49,966 nucleotides of DNA, taken from contig NZ_JAIEMO010000007.1 in assembly GCF_019752095.1 (NCBI RefSeq), positions 1 to 49,966 on the forward strand, in the 5' to 3' direction. The translations under genes and the position numbers were made by a program. Each line of letters starts with the position of its first letter. Positions within the stretch are counted from its first letter, which is position 1. Positions 38,187 through 48,736 of this stretch are shown one piece after another. This DNA comes from Nitrosomonas sp. (lineage in GTDB: Bacteria > Pseudomonadota > Gammaproteobacteria > Burkholderiales > Nitrosomonadaceae). Below the pieces are notes generated by a model. The model was not told the origin of the DNA and did not search any database. It was given only the letters and a program-made list of their open reading frames with translations.

Positions 38187-39719
38187 ATGCAAGAGCATTT
38201 GATTATTTTTGACACGACTTTGCGTGATGGTGAACAAAGTCCGGGCGCATCCATGACTAAAGAAGAGAAGGTGCGTATTGCTTGGCAATTGGAGCGCATG
38301 GGTGTGGATGTTATCGAAGCTGGCTTTCCGGCAGCATCAAATGGAGATTTTGAAGCTGTCAAAGCAGTTGCTGATTCAGTCAAAGAAAGCGTGGTGTGCG
38401 GGTTAGCTCGTGCAATTGAAACTGATATTCAGCGTACGGGTGAGGCGCTAAAAGGTGCTCAATCAGCGCGTATTCATACTTTTATTGCAACATCTCCGGT
38501 TCATATGAAGAAAAAATTGCGAATGTCACCGGATCAGGTAATTGCTCAAGCCGTGAAAGCCGTGAAATGGGCGCGCCAGTATACCGATAATGTTGAGTTC
38601 TCCCCGGAAGATGCTGGTCGCTCAGAGCTAGACTTTTTGTGTCAAATACTTGAAGCTGTGATCGACGCAGGAGCAACCACATTGAATATTCCTGATACGG
38701 TTGGTTATACCATGCCGGATCAGTTCGGTACGCTTATTCGAAATTTGCGTGAACGCGTTCCGAATTCAGATCAGGCAATCTTCTCGGTTCATTGTCACAA
38801 TGATTTAGGGATGGCTGTGGCTAATTCATTGACAGCGGTAATGAATGGTGCGCGCCAAGTTGAATGTACTATCAATGGGTTGGGGGAAAGAGCAGGTAAT
38901 GCCGCATTGGAAGAAATCGTGATGGCTGTCCGTACCCGTCAGGATTATTTTCCTTGTGATACAAGAATCGATACAACACATATTGTTTCGGCAAGTAAAC
39001 TGGTTTCCGGTATTACTGGTTTTCCGGTACAACCCAATAAAGCGATAGTGGGTGCAAATGCTTTTGCACATGAGTCGGGTATTCATCAGGATGGCGTATT
39101 GAAACACCGCGAAACCTATGAAATCATGCGTGCGGAAGATGTAGGCTGGGGTGCAAACAAATTATTGCTGGGAAAACATTCGGGACGTAATGCTTTCCGA
39201 AATCGATTGATGGAACTTGGCATCGAGCTGGAGTCTGAAGAAATGCTCAACAATACTTTCATGCGCTTCAAGGAACTGGCGGATAAGAAACATGAAATAT
39301 TCGATGAAGATCTGCACGCATTGGTTTCAGATGAAGAGTTAGTGCTGCATGAATGCTTCCGGTTAATCTCATTGATTGTGCATAGTGAGACGGGTGAAAT
39401 TCCTTACGCGCGAGTGGTAATTTCTGATAATGGAAATGAAATGAGCGCTGATTCCGAAGGAAGCGGTCCCGTAGACGCCACTTTCCGTGCGATTGAAAAA
39501 TTGCTTTCGAGTGAGGCGAAGCTGCAATTGTACTCCGTTAACAATATTACCAGCGGCACCGATGCACAAGGCGAGGTAACCGTGCGGTTACAAAAATCCG
39601 ACCGTATTGTTAATGGACATGGCGCAGATACCGATATTGTTGTGGCTTCTGCGAAAGCATATCTGAGCGCATTAAATAAACTATGCAGCAAATTGGAGCG
39701 GGCGCATCCTCAGGTTTAG
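38187..39719 (+). CDS. leuA: 2-Isopropylmalate synthase
   Basis: About 510 residues, the first committed enzyme of leucine synthesis (acetyl-CoA plus 2-ketoisovalerate). The catalytic TIM barrel begins with [18 protein letters not shown] (metal-binding Asp). It also has [15 protein letters not shown] (metal His pair) and [14 protein letters not shown]. The C-terminal allosteric domain (about 390-510) for leucine feedback is complete. I chose the ATG at 38187, with GGAGA 6-7 nt upstream; a GTG at 38175 overlaps that site. The enzyme fits the preceding ilv operon, and a candidate attenuator lies upstream. Confidence 0.95.
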   Translation: MQEHLIIFDTTLRDGEQSPGASMTKEEKVRIAWQLERMGVDVIEAGFPAASNGDFEAVKAVADSVKESVVCGLARAIETDIQRTGEALKGAQSARIHTFIATSPVHMKKKLRMSPDQVIAQAVKAVKWARQYTDNVEFSPEDAGRSELDFLCQILEAVIDAGATTLNIPDTVGYTMPDQFGTLIRNLRERVPNSDQAIFSVHCHNDLGMAVANSLTAVMNGARQVECTINGLGERAGNAALEEIVMAVRTRQDYFPCDTRIDTTHIVSASKLVSGITGFPVQPNKAIVGANAFAHESGIHQDGVLKHRETYEIMRAEDVGWGANKLLLGKHSGRNAFRNRLMELGIELESEEMLNNTFMRFKELADKKHEIFDEDLHALVSDEELVLHECFRLISLIVHSETGEIPYARVVISDNGNEMSADSEGSGPVDATFRAIEKLLSSEAKLQLYSVNNITSGTDAQGEVTVRLQKSDRIVNGHGADTDIVVASAKAYLSALNKLCSKLERAHPQV

Positions 39720-39764
39720 CTGCGCATGATTATCAATAAACTTGAATGGAAACTTTTCTATACG

Positions 39765-40226
39765 ATGAGATATAAACAAAGGATATCAGTTTGTACGGTA
39801 ATATTATTGTTAAGTTTTCAGGTGCAGGCATTCCAATTTAAAGACGCAGCAGGTGAGCTTCATAAGCTTGAATACTATAAGGGACGCTGGGTATTGGTTA
39901 ATTTTTGGGCAACCTGGTGTCCACCCTGTCTTAAAGAAATTCCTGACTTGATATCGCTTTACGAGGATCGCAAAGATATCATGGTGATCGGCGTTGCGAT
40001 GGATAGTGACCCGCAAGAAATCATGAATTTTGTGCGCTCACTGTCAATTAACTATCCCATTGTATTAGGCGATCGGAAAATTGCTTCGCAGTTGGACGAG
40101 ATTTCATTATTGCCCAGCACGTATTTTTATGATCCTGACGGTAATCCCGCTGCACGGCAGCTGGGTATTATTTCACGCGAGAGCATCGAAAAATTTATTG
40201 AGTCAAAATCAATTGAAAAAAAGTAA
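39765..40226 (+). CDS. TlpA/ResA-like periplasmic thioredoxin-fold protein
   Basis: About 153 residues from the ATG at 39765 (a longer in-frame start at 39726 would put 13 residues before the signal peptide). It has a signal peptide (VCTVILLLSFQVQAFQF) and a redox motif NFWATWCPPCLKEIPDL with the WCPPC active site of TlpA/ResA/CcmG-type reductases. The cis-Pro lies in LLPSTYFYDPDG. It probably reduces disulphides in the periplasm; the partner is unknown. It lies 45 nt after leuA and is convergent with the lytic transglycosylase gene. Confidence 0.87.
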   Translation: MRYKQRISVCTVILLLSFQVQAFQFKDAAGELHKLEYYKGRWVLVNFWATWCPPCLKEIPDLISLYEDRKDIMVIGVAMDSDPQEIMNFVRSLSINYPIVLGDRKIASQLDEISLLPSTYFYDPDGNPAARQLGIISRESIEKFIESKSIEKK

Positions 40227-40299
40227 CGCGTATCCGAACTGATTATGGGGGAACTGTTTTTTCATTGCTAATGGTTTTGTCGATTAACAAATTATTCGA

Positions 40300-40890
40300 T
40301 TACGACGATGTGTAATGCCAAGTAGTCTGCCATTTATTAAATACCAGTTGTGGGTAAGAGGCTTGACCTAAACTGCCGTTATATCTTCCGAGTGCGCGAA
40401 AATAATCTCCATTCTCTTTATCCAGGTAATGGCGAAGAATGGTGCATCCGTAGCGTAAATTCATACGTAAATGAAAAAGGTTGTGATCTTGACGACCGAT
40501 GACACCGATCCAAAATGGCATGATTTGCATATAGCCGCGCGCGCCTGCGTGAGAAATAGCGTATTTTTTAAAACCGCTTTCAACTTGAATGACGCTTAGC
40601 ACAAGTTGGGGATCCAGTCCCGCTCGTGTTGCTTCATAATAAACCGTTCTTAAAAAATCCTCTCGTTCGATTAGATCAGGTATTTGTTTTTCTAAGCGAC
40701 GACTCATATTGAAGAGCCAGACAACATTTTCAGCTATAGCGGCATATTCTATGTATGAAGCAGCTTGATCACTCGTTTCGTGCAGAATGATTGTCTGCGT
40801 ACTGGCAGCGAGCTGCTCATAATGTGGATTATTGGCATAAGTGAAACTGGAAAAGAGTAATAAGAGTATTGTAAAAGCTAATCTGTGCAT
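40300..40890 (-). CDS. Lytic transglycosylase, SLT domain protein
   Basis: A 196-residue exported enzyme that cleaves peptidoglycan glycan strands. The signal peptide is about residues 1-19 ([14 protein letters not shown]). The SLT domain in the C-terminal half has the catalytic Glu in [16 protein letters not shown], followed by [12 protein letters not shown] and [12 protein letters not shown]. All standard motif blocks are present. Its start lies inside the end of proS (13-nt overlap), so the two are one minus-strand unit, with this gene second. Confidence 0.9.
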   Translation of the reverse strand: MHRLAFTILLLLFSSFTYANNPHYEQLAASTQTIILHETSDQAASYIEYAAIAENVVWLFNMSRRLEKQIPDLIEREDFLRTVYYEATRAGLDPQLVLSVIQVESGFKKYAISHAGARGYMQIMPFWIGVIGRQDHNLFHLRMNLRYGCTILRHYLDKENGDYFRALGRYNGSLGQASYPQLVFNKWQTTWHYTSS

Positions 40891-42587
40891 AGTTTTGTAG
40901 TGATGAATGAAAAAATTTTATCAATAGGAATTGCTTGGGACGACTGGTCCTTGCGGCCTTGATACTCAATAGTGGATTGTTTGAGTCCGCGTTCTCCAAT
41001 CACAATCCGGTGCGGAATACCCATTAATTCCATATCGGCGAACATAACACCAGGACGTTCATCTCGATCGTCTAAAAGTGCTTCTATGCGTGCATCAGTA
41101 AATTGTTGATGAAGTTTCTCTACAATCTCTTTTACTAAAGGGCTTTTCTGCAAACCAATCGGAATAATCGCTAACTGAAATGGAGCAATTGCTGTCGGAA
41201 AAATAATACCATGCTCATCATGATTTTGCTCAATGGCTGCAGCAACGATACGAGAGATGCCGATGCCATAACAACCCATCTCCATATATTGAGAGCATCC
41301 AGATTCATCTAAATAACTTGCTTTCATAATTTTAGAATATTTCGTACGTAATTGAAAAATATGCCCTACTTCGATTCCTCGGCAAATTTCTAAGATGCCT
41401 TTTCCATCAGGAGATGCATCACCCGGAATTACATTTCTAATATCAAAAACATGCTCTGGTAGTTTGAGATCGCGATCAAAATTGACATGCATCAGATGAA
41501 AGTCTTCTTCATTTGCACCGCAAACAAAATTACTCATATTCATGACTGCTTGATCTGCAATCACGCAAGTATTTAATCCGACCGGGCCGATATATCCGGG
41601 TACCGTGCCAGTTTCATTAAGGATATCTCCTTCACTCGCAAACTGAAATTCAGATAAGAAGGGTATTTTCCTTACTTTTAATTCGTTTAGTTGGTGATCG
41701 CCACGTAATAATAATAAAAATATTCGGTCATTAGTTCTTACAGCAAGTGTTTTTATGGTTTTGTTCAATGGAATTTTTAAAAAATCTGCAACTTCGATAC
41801 AAGTTCTTTTGCCTGGTGTTGCAATTTTTTGCATGTTGCCATCGGGTTCGTTGCGATTTTGATGGAGTGTCGGTGAGCTAGCCAATTCAATATTGGCGGC
41901 ATAATCTGAGTCAGGACAGAATGCAATTGAATCCTCGCCAGAATCCGCTAAAACGTGAAACTCATGTGAACCGCTACCACCTATAGCGCCCGTGTCAGCG
42001 GAGACTGCGCGAAATTGCAATCCAAGACGAGTAAAAATACGACTGTAAGTCTCATACATGAGCTGATAGGCCTGCATTAGGCTATCTTCATTCGTATGAA
42101 ATGAGTATGCATCTTTCATGACAAACTCGCGTGCGCGCATTACCCCAAAGCGAGGCCTGATTTCATCACGAAATTTGGTTTGTATCTGGTAGAAATTGAG
42201 TGGTAGCTGGCGATAGCTTTTGATTTCCCTGCGCACAATATCGGTGATGATTTCTTCGTGTGTGGGGCCAAAGCAGAAATCGTGTTCATGACGATCTTTG
42301 ATTTTTAGCATTTGTGGTCCGAACACATCCCATCTTCCGGTTTCTTGCCATAATTCTGCAGGTTGTATAGCAGGCATTAGAACTTCTACGGCACCACTGT
42401 TATTCATTTCTTCACGTACAACGTTTTCGATTTTTCTTAATACTCTTAAACCCAGAGGCATCCATGTGTATAGGCCACTGCCAAGGCGCTTAATAAGTCC
42501 GGCGCGCAACATGAGTTTGTGGCTAATTAGCTCAGCTTCCGCGGGCGCTTCTTTGAGTGTTGAAATAAAAAATTGCGAGACGCGCAT
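40878..42587 (-). CDS. proS: Prolyl-tRNA synthetase
   Basis: A 569-residue bacterial-type enzyme. Class II motif 1 lies in [21 protein letters not shown], motif 2 in [20 protein letters not shown], and motif 3 in [16 protein letters not shown]. The editing INS domain sits between motifs 2 and 3 (about residues 225-400), and the anticodon-binding domain is C-terminal ([16 protein letters not shown]). It attaches proline to tRNA and clears mischarged alanine. The length is typical. It is divergent from rppH across 205 nt. Confidence 0.96.
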   Translation of the reverse strand: MRVSQFFISTLKEAPAEAELISHKLMLRAGLIKRLGSGLYTWMPLGLRVLRKIENVVREEMNNSGAVEVLMPAIQPAELWQETGRWDVFGPQMLKIKDRHEHDFCFGPTHEEIITDIVRREIKSYRQLPLNFYQIQTKFRDEIRPRFGVMRAREFVMKDAYSFHTNEDSLMQAYQLMYETYSRIFTRLGLQFRAVSADTGAIGGSGSHEFHVLADSGEDSIAFCPDSDYAANIELASSPTLHQNRNEPDGNMQKIATPGKRTCIEVADFLKIPLNKTIKTLAVRTNDRIFLLLLRGDHQLNELKVRKIPFLSEFQFASEGDILNETGTVPGYIGPVGLNTCVIADQAVMNMSNFVCGANEEDFHLMHVNFDRDLKLPEHVFDIRNVIPGDASPDGKGILEICRGIEVGHIFQLRTKYSKIMKASYLDESGCSQYMEMGCYGIGISRIVAAAIEQNHDEHGIIFPTAIAPFQLAIIPIGLQKSPLVKEIVEKLHQQFTDARIEALLDDRDERPGVMFADMELMGIPHRIVIGERGLKQSTIEYQGRKDQSSQAIPIDKIFSFITTKLCTD

Positions 42588-42792
42588 GTGCTATTCCATT
42601 ATGATAATAAAATAATAATTTTACCTTGAAATACTTGTTCATAGTGTGTGCAGTCCATAGATTATGGGTGCGCGATCTATTTTAGGTAAGCAGAGACATG
42701 AAAGGACATGAGTTTTTATTTCATGGGCACTTTCAATCTATCGTAAAGTATGAAAAAATCTACCTATTTGATGGGTCAAATGAACAATTCAT

Positions 42793-43353
42793 ATGATTGA
42801 CCGTAATGGATATCGCGCCAACGTTGGTATTATTCTCTTGAATTCCAGAAACGAGGTTTTTTGGGGTAAGCGTATTAGACAGAATTCTTGGCAATTCCCA
42901 CAGGGAGGCATAAAATCGGGAGAGAGTCCGGAGCAGGCTATGTACCGAGAGTTGACCGAAGAAATAGGATTGCGTCCAAATCATGTTGAAATTGTTGGAC
43001 GTACGCGTGATTGGTTAAGATATGAAGTGCCTGATCGATGGATTAAGCGTGAATGGCGTGGCAATTATAAGGGGCAGAAGCAAATTTGGTATCTGCTGCG
43101 TTTGGTCGGGCGTGATAGCGATGTTTCATTACGACGAAGTACTCATCCGGAATTTGATGCATGGCGTTGGAATCAATATTGGGTTGAATTAGACTCGGTT
43201 GTGGAATTTAAGCGTAAAGTTTATAAACAGGCATTGACAGAGTTGTCGCGCCTGCTAAAAACAGATACTTGTCAACATGTTGATTATGATGTGAATACTT
43301 TAGCTGGAGTAGGAGAGAAAGCTTTGACTGATCAACTGGAAGTAAACAAATAA
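42793..43353 (+). CDS. rppH: RNA pyrophosphohydrolase RppH
   Basis: A 186-residue Nudix enzyme that removes pyrophosphate from mRNA 5' ends to start decay. The Nudix box [20 protein letters not shown] followed by IGL has the full G-x5-E-x7-R-E-x2-E-E-x-G layout. The N-terminal [17 protein letters not shown] and WFPQGG-like WQFPQGG are diagnostic of RppH. The C-terminal 25 residues are variable. It lies divergent from proS, a common pairing in betaproteobacteria. Confidence 0.94.
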   Translation: MIDRNGYRANVGIILLNSRNEVFWGKRIRQNSWQFPQGGIKSGESPEQAMYRELTEEIGLRPNHVEIVGRTRDWLRYEVPDRWIKREWRGNYKGQKQIWYLLRLVGRDSDVSLRRSTHPEFDAWRWNQYWVELDSVVEFKRKVYKQALTELSRLLKTDTCQHVDYDVNTLAGVGEKALTDQLEVNK

Positions 43354-43524
43354 GAATAAGCTAATTTTTGTCATTAACTCTTATTTTTTATAAAGTTAAA
43401 AGAATAGAAGTGGATGGTTTGGTTTCATTATTCTAATAAATTTCTCATTTTTGAGTGTTTCATCAGGCGTAATCGGCTGCGCCATTACAGTCGATTATTA
43501 TTAATTAAACAAGGGAGAGTACCG

Positions 43525-44517
43525 ATGAAGATGCATACACTGGTTGCATCACTTTTATCGATTGGCATGCTTGCCGTTTCGATTAATACTTTAGCCAATG
43601 AGCCTATCCAACCCATTAAACCTGCAAAAGTTGAGAATGCTAATATGGTTGAGCTGGGGAAGATGTTATTTTTTGATCCACGTTTATCTATGTCTGGATT
43701 TATTTCTTGCAACTCTTGCCATAATTTAAGTATGGGCGGAACAGATAATCTTCCGAGTTCTATCGGTCATAAGTGGCATCAAGGACCAATTAATGCTCCA
43801 ACTGTATTAAATTCTAGTATGAATTTGGCACAGTTTTGGGATGGGCGGGCTAAAGATTTGAAAGAGCAAGCTGGTGGTCCAATTGCTAATCCGGGAGAAA
43901 TGGGCTCGACTCATAAAATAGCTGTTGATGTAATACAATCTATTCCTCAATATCGGACTTATTTCAAGAAAGCATTTGGGTCAGATCAGGTTGATATTGA
44001 TCGAATAACCACAGCAATTGCGGCTTTTGAAGACACGCTGGTTACCCCGGGATCTCGTTTTGATAAATGGCTAGAAGGAGATAAGGAAGCCTTAAATCAG
44101 CAAGAGCTTGAGGGATATGCGTTATTCAAGAGTAGTGGTTGTGTTGGTTGTCACAACGGGAAAGCTGTAGGAGGCGCTCTGTATCAGAAGTTTGGTGTTC
44201 ATCACCCTTATGAAACAAAAAGTAAGGCTGAAGGCCGAAAAGCAGTTACTGGAAAAGATACTGATTTGAATGTTTATAAAGTGCCAACTTTGCGTAATAT
44301 AGAATTAACTTATCCTTACTTTCATGATGGTGCTGTAAATACATTAGAAGATGCGGTAAAGATAATGGGTAAAGTGCAATTAGATCGAGACTTTAATAAG
44401 AAAGAAATTGATAATATCGTTGCGTTCTTGAAAACACTAACGGGTGAGCAACCTGATATTAAATTGCCTATCCTTCCACCATCAAATAATAGTACACCCA
44501 GACCTGTACCGTTTTAA
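43525..44517 (+). CDS. Di-haem cytochrome c peroxidase
   Basis: About 330 residues, a periplasmic enzyme that reduces hydrogen peroxide with electrons from cytochrome c. The signal peptide ends near INTLANEP. Haem motifs CNSCH (peroxidatic) and CVGCH (electron-transferring) are separated by about 145 residues. Conserved LFFDPRLS, PTVLNSSMN, FWDGRA and TPGSRFDKWL blocks are present. The Nitrosomonas europaea enzyme of this family is known to work without reductive activation; whether this one does is not evident. A Pro-rich tail (LPILPPSNNSTPRPVPF) extends the C-terminus. GGGAGAG lies 5 nt before the chosen ATG. Confidence 0.92.
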   Translation: MKMHTLVASLLSIGMLAVSINTLANEPIQPIKPAKVENANMVELGKMLFFDPRLSMSGFISCNSCHNLSMGGTDNLPSSIGHKWHQGPINAPTVLNSSMNLAQFWDGRAKDLKEQAGGPIANPGEMGSTHKIAVDVIQSIPQYRTYFKKAFGSDQVDIDRITTAIAAFEDTLVTPGSRFDKWLEGDKEALNQQELEGYALFKSSGCVGCHNGKAVGGALYQKFGVHHPYETKSKAEGRKAVTGKDTDLNVYKVPTLRNIELTYPYFHDGAVNTLEDAVKIMGKVQLDRDFNKKEIDNIVAFLKTLTGEQPDIKLPILPPSNNSTPRPVPF

Positions 44518-44580
44518 TTGTTGAAATGTAACAGGCTGTTGAAATCTTCTGTGTTACCCTCAGGAGTTAAGAGCGAACTT

Positions 44581-44612
44581 GTCATTCAGATTATGACAAT
44601 AATCTGAATGAC
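44581..44612 (+). terminator. Terminator-like hairpin after the cytochrome c peroxidase gene
   Basis: GTCATTCAGATT (44581-44592) pairs perfectly with AATCTGAATGAC (44601-44612) around an 8-nt loop, 63 nt after the stop. TTCAATTT follows, a poor U-run. The rest of the 247-nt gap to hfq contains only the hfq promoter region. Confidence 0.6.
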
Positions 44613-44764
44613 TTCAATTTAGAATAGAAGTTTCTGATTGGCAAACTAATTTGATATAACGGTTCTACTGAATACTGACTGAGTATAATCTGATATAGAT
44701 TTACATTTAAAAATAAAGTAGAGTTACCATTCCGATAACGAATAATTAGAAGAGGGAGTTACCT

Positions 44765-45010
44765 ATGGGTAACAAGGGACAGTTACTGCAAGATCCGTTT
44801 TTAAATATATTACGAAAAGAGCATATTCCCGTATCAATATATTTAGTGAATGGTATTAAATTACAAGGACAAATTGATTCATTCGATCAATATGTAGTGC
44901 TATTGAAAAACTCGGTTACGCAAATGGTGTACAAACATGCAATCTCTACGGTGGTGCCTGCAAGAGCTGTTACCATTCCTGTTGAAACGGCGGAAACACG
45001 TGATGCCTGA
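44765..45010 (+). CDS. hfq: RNA-binding protein Hfq
   Basis: An 81-residue Sm-like RNA chaperone that forms a hexamer and pairs small RNAs with mRNAs. The Sm1 region [27 protein letters not shown] and the Sm2 signature VYKHAIST are intact. The C-terminal tail is short compared with enterobacterial Hfq, as in other betaproteobacteria. The AGAGGGAG tract is about 6 nt upstream. It opens the hfq-hflX-hflK-hflC cluster. Confidence 0.97.
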   Translation: MGNKGQLLQDPFLNILRKEHIPVSIYLVNGIKLQGQIDSFDQYVVLLKNSVTQMVYKHAISTVVPARAVTIPVETAETRDA

Positions 45011-45027
45011 TATTATGCCTATTGGGC

Positions 45028-46233
45028 ATGAATAAATTAATAGTATCTAATAAAGCAATTCTGGTTGGCGTTGATTTTGGTAGTGGTACTCATCATGATA
45101 GTTTGCAAGAGTTACAGCAGTTAGCCTCCAGTGATAAGCTCGAAGTTCTTGCGGTTGTGGAGGGAAAACGTTCCCGTCCGGATTCCACAACATATATCGG
45201 AAGAGGTAAAATCGAAGAAATCGTACAAGTGATGCTTCAGACAGGGGCTGAATTGATTATATTTAATCATGATTTGTCTCCAGCTCAGCAACGAAACCTA
45301 TCTTTGCGTTTAAATTGTAATGTTATTGATCGTACTAATCTGATTCTTGACATTTTTGCACAGCGTGCGCAAAGCCATGAAGGAAAATTACAGGTCGAAT
45401 TAGCTCAGCTCGAATATCTTGTAACACGTCTTGTGCGTGGTTGGACTCACCTTGAAAGGCAAAAAGGTGGTATTGGTTTGCGTGGGCCAGGAGAGACCCA
45501 GCTGGAAACGGATCGGAGATTAATTAAAAAACGGGTTAAATTACTTAAAGGTAAACTTTCGGATCTGCAGCGTCAACGAAATGTTCAAAGACGATCTAGG
45601 CAACGAGCAAAGTCATTGGCAATATCTATTGTTGGTTATACTAATGCAGGTAAATCAACTTTCTTTAACAAATTAACTCGTGCGCAATCGTATGCTGCTG
45701 ATCAGCTATTTGCTACACTAGATACAACAACGCGTAAATTATTTATTAAAGAAGGTAGCACAGTAGTCATTTCGGATACGGTAGGGTTTATTCGTGAATT
45801 GCCGCATACACTGGTAGCCGCATTTCGTGCAACGCTTGAGGAAACTGTGCAGGCTGATTTACTGCTTCATGTGATAGATGCCAGTAATTCCAATCGTGAT
45901 GAGCAAATTAACGAAGTTAACAAAATATTAAAAGAAATTGGTGCGGATACCATTCCACAAATCTTGATTCTCAACAAAATTGATTTAATCGACACGAATA
46001 CACGCAGTACAGGTTGCGTACGCGATGAATATGGTAGAATATCACGCATTCGTTTAAGCGCAAAAACAGGCGAGGGAGTAGAGTTTGTAAGGCAGGCGTT
46101 GGCAGAAGTAATCTTGGAAAGCTCCAGAAAATTGAATGAAGAATCAACGGAAATAACTAATGAGTTTCGAGATTGTGCTTCAGTGCAAGATTTTTTTGAA
46201 CGAACAAACAGGAATGATTATGGGATTAAATGA
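45028..46233 (+). CDS. hflX: Ribosome-splitting GTPase HflX
   Basis: About 401 residues. The N-terminal HflX domain and helical linker (RLVRGWTHLERQKGGIGLRG) precede the GTPase domain. That domain has G1 GYTNAGKST, G3 SDTVGF and G4 LNKID. HflX rescues stalled 70S ribosomes under stress. I chose the ATG at 45028, a 17-nt gap after hfq; a TTG at 45022 is also in frame. The hflK start lies inside the end of this gene, so translation is coupled. Confidence 0.95.
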   Translation: MNKLIVSNKAILVGVDFGSGTHHDSLQELQQLASSDKLEVLAVVEGKRSRPDSTTYIGRGKIEEIVQVMLQTGAELIIFNHDLSPAQQRNLSLRLNCNVIDRTNLILDIFAQRAQSHEGKLQVELAQLEYLVTRLVRGWTHLERQKGGIGLRGPGETQLETDRRLIKKRVKLLKGKLSDLQRQRNVQRRSRQRAKSLAISIVGYTNAGKSTFFNKLTRAQSYAADQLFATLDTTTRKLFIKEGSTVVISDTVGFIRELPHTLVAAFRATLEETVQADLLLHVIDASNSNRDEQINEVNKILKEIGADTIPQILILNKIDLIDTNTRSTGCVRDEYGRISRIRLSAKTGEGVEFVRQALAEVILESSRKLNEESTEITNEFRDCASVQDFFERTNRNDYGIK

Positions 46234-47398
46234 TCCACAATGGGGAAAAAATAAAGGCGATTCTGGTCCACCAGACTTGGATGATGTGTTACGGAATTTC
46301 AATAAAAAAATCAATAATATGTTTGGACAAAAGAAAGGTGGGGGAGGTGATGATGGATCACCCACTCGAGGGCCTAAGCCACAGAGTAGTGGGAGCATTG
46401 TATTGATTCTTGGTTTGTTGATCGTGGTTTGGCTGGGTAGTGGTTTTTATATAGTAGATGAAGGTCATAGAGGTGTAGTACTACGATTTGGTCAATATGT
46501 TGATACATCACAGGCAGGGTTGCGCTGGCATTTGCCCTATCCAGTTGAGAAAGTGGAAGTTGTGAATGTTAGTCAAGTTCGGACGGTTGAAATTGGTTAT
46601 CGGAACAATGTAAGAAGCAAGGTGCTTCGCGAAGCATTAATGCTAACCGACGATGAGAATATTATTGATATTCAGTTTGCGGTGCAGTACATATTAAATG
46701 ACCCAGAGAAGTTTCTATTTAATAATAGAGGGCCAGAAGAAGCGGTACTTCAAGCAGCCGAAACTGCGATCAGGGAAGTCATCGGTAAAAGTAAAATGGA
46801 TTTTGTCCTTTATGAAGGACGTGAGCAAGTGGCAGCTAATGCAACACAATTGATGCAAAGAATTCTTGATCGATATGAAATTGGTATTTTGATTAGTAGA
46901 GTGACAATGCAAAATGCGCAACCACCGGAACAGGTTCAAGCGGCATTTGATGATGCGGTAAAAGCGGGTCAAGATAGAGAACGACAAAAAAATGAAGGAC
47001 AGGCGTATGCAAATGATGTCATACCAAGGGCGGCAGGTAATGCAGCTCGATTAATTCAAGAATCGGAAGGTTATAAGCAACGTGTAATTGTGAGCTCTGA
47101 GGGTGATGCTAGTCGTTTTGAGCAAATTCTTGCAGAATATAGTAAGGCACCAAATGTAACACGTGAACGTTTATATCTGGATATGATGCAGCAGGTATTA
47201 TCTAATACAAGCAAGATTATTGTTGATCAAAAGAACGGTAACAATCTTTTGTATTTGCCGCTCGATAAACTCATTAATATGAGTGGGTCAACTTCAGTTT
47301 CACCAGTGCCAGTACCACAAATGGTACAAGAAACAGCATCTGATAGTAGTTTACGGGCACGAGAATCTTTTCGTAGTCGCGAACGGGAGATAAGATAG
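46220..47398 (+). CDS. hflK: FtsH protease modulator HflK
   Basis: About 392 residues. One N-terminal membrane helix (SIVLILGLLIVVWLGSGFYIV) follows a Gly-rich start (KKGGGGDDGSPTRG). A band-7/SPFH domain (GHRGVVLRFGQYV) and a coiled coil complete it. With HflC it forms a cage around the FtsH protease in the inner membrane. I chose the ATG at 46220, with AGGA 6 nt upstream; a neighbouring ATG at 46214 is too close to it. It overlaps hflX by 14 nt and abuts hflC. Confidence 0.94.
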   Translation: MGLNDPQWGKNKGDSGPPDLDDVLRNFNKKINNMFGQKKGGGGDDGSPTRGPKPQSSGSIVLILGLLIVVWLGSGFYIVDEGHRGVVLRFGQYVDTSQAGLRWHLPYPVEKVEVVNVSQVRTVEIGYRNNVRSKVLREALMLTDDENIIDIQFAVQYILNDPEKFLFNNRGPEEAVLQAAETAIREVIGKSKMDFVLYEGREQVAANATQLMQRILDRYEIGILISRVTMQNAQPPEQVQAAFDDAVKAGQDRERQKNEGQAYANDVIPRAAGNAARLIQESEGYKQRVIVSSEGDASRFEQILAEYSKAPNVTRERLYLDMMQQVLSNTSKIIVDQKNGNNLLYLPLDKLINMSGSTSVSPVPVPQMVQETASDSSLRARESFRSREREIR

Positions 47399-48274
47399 AT
47401 GAAAAGTTTTACATCAGTATTTTCAGGCATCATTATTGCAATTTTTTTTCTGGGTAGTTCAGCTATTTATATCGTTGATGAACGTCAACAGGCCATCTTA
47501 TTTCAACTTGGGGAAGTGATTGATGTTAAAACTGAGCCAGGTTTATATTTCAAAATTCCTATTGCGCAAAATGTACGCTTCTTTGAGAAACGTATACTAA
47601 CAATGGATACCGAAGAACCGGAGCGTTTTATTACTTCAGAGAAAAAGAATGTTTTGGTGGATTTGTTTGTGAAATGGCGTATTGTGGATGTGAAACAGTA
47701 TTATATCAGCGTGAGAGGAGATGAAGGATTAGCTCAGACGCGGCTAGCTCAAACTATCAATGCAAGTTTGCGTGACGAATTCGGTAATCGCACGGTTCAT
47801 GATGTAGTTTCAGGTGAGCGTGATGTAATTATGGAAATTATGCGTCAGAAAGCAGATCATGATGCTAGGTCTATTGGAGTGGAAGTTGTAGATGTGCGTT
47901 TGAAACGTGTTGATCTACCGCAAGAAGTTAGTGAGTCGGTTTACAGACGAATGGAAGCAGAACGAAAACGTGTAGCAAATGAATTACGTTCAACCGGTGC
48001 TGCTGAGTCGGAAAAGATACGCGCTGACGCGGATAAACAACGAGAAATCATATTGGCTGAAGCTTATCGGGAGGCTCAGAAAACAATGGGTGATGGCGAT
48101 AGTCAGGCAGCAGCAATCTATGCTGATGCGTTCCAGAAAGATTCGGAATTTTATGCTTTCTGGCGTAGTATTGATGCCTATAAGCAGTCATTCAAGAATA
48201 AGGGGGACATGATGGTCCTTGAGCCTACTTCTGAGTTTTTTAAGTATCTAAAAGATCCTGCAGTTAGTAAGTAA
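47399..48274 (+). CDS. hflC: FtsH protease modulator HflC
   Basis: A 291-residue partner of HflK with an N-terminal membrane helix (SGIIIAIFFLGSSAIYIV) and an SPFH domain (DERQQAILFQLGEV). A charged coiled coil rich in Glu/Arg (RRMEAERKRVANELRSTGA) and the typical AAIYADAFQKDSEFYAFWRS end are present. The start codon touches the hflK stop. The length and motifs are standard. Confidence 0.95.
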   Translation: MKSFTSVFSGIIIAIFFLGSSAIYIVDERQQAILFQLGEVIDVKTEPGLYFKIPIAQNVRFFEKRILTMDTEEPERFITSEKKNVLVDLFVKWRIVDVKQYYISVRGDEGLAQTRLAQTINASLRDEFGNRTVHDVVSGERDVIMEIMRQKADHDARSIGVEVVDVRLKRVDLPQEVSESVYRRMEAERKRVANELRSTGAAESEKIRADADKQREIILAEAYREAQKTMGDGDSQAAAIYADAFQKDSEFYAFWRSIDAYKQSFKNKGDMMVLEPTSEFFKYLKDPAVSK

Positions 48275-48393
48275 TCATATCTGCGCCTGATATGAATTAA
48301 CGCTCTGTTTTATCATTGACAAGCGCAATAGTTATCCCAGCGCATTATTTTCATTGAATGATGTTGTGTGATTTAATATTGTGGATGCTTATG

Positions 48394-48457
48394 AGAGGTT
48401 CTGAAAATCGAAGCTGTTTTTCATGCTCGATTTTACGACAGAACCTCTTAATTTTTT
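48394..48457 (+). terminator. Long hairpin terminator after hflC
   Basis: AGAGGTTCTG then AAAATCG (48394-48410) pairs with CGATTTT (48428-48434), a 4-nt bulge ACGA, and CAGAACCTCT (48439-48448). The run TTAATTTTTT follows. The two-part 17-bp stem with a T-run fits a rho-independent terminator of the hfq-hfl operon, 120 nt after hflC. A small-RNA end is another possibility. Confidence 0.7.
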
Positions 48458-48509
48458 GTGCTTTTATCTAAGGCAATATGAATGCCTGATGAAACAGGAG
48501 TTATTGTAG

Positions 48510-48695
48510 ATGTGGGAAAATTTTCTGAATGCAGTTGCATTAATGTTGATTCTGGAAGGGATGTTGCCTTTTTTATCTCCGAATACCTGGAGAGAAGCAT
48601 TTAGGAGACTTACTGAAATTAATGATAATCAGATACGCTTCATAGGCTTAACTTCGATGTTGATCGGGTTAATACTGCTCATTATCATAACTTAA
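48510..48695 (+). CDS. DUF2065 small membrane protein
   Basis: A 61-residue protein with two membrane helices (about 3-22 and 42-60) and the family motif GMLPFLSPNTWREAFRRL between them. DUF2065 genes lie after hflC and before hisZ in many beta- and gammaproteobacteria, which fits this place. The function is unknown; a link to HflKC/FtsH is an inference from gene order. The hairpin after hflC separates its transcription partly from the hfl operon. AGGAG lies 9 nt upstream. Confidence 0.85.
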   Translation: MWENFLNAVALMLILEGMLPFLSPNTWREAFRRLTEINDNQIRFIGLTSMLIGLILLIIIT

Positions 48696-48736
48696 CATCA
48701 TTTTCCATTTCCCGCTGGCGCTTCGTCAGTCTAAAC

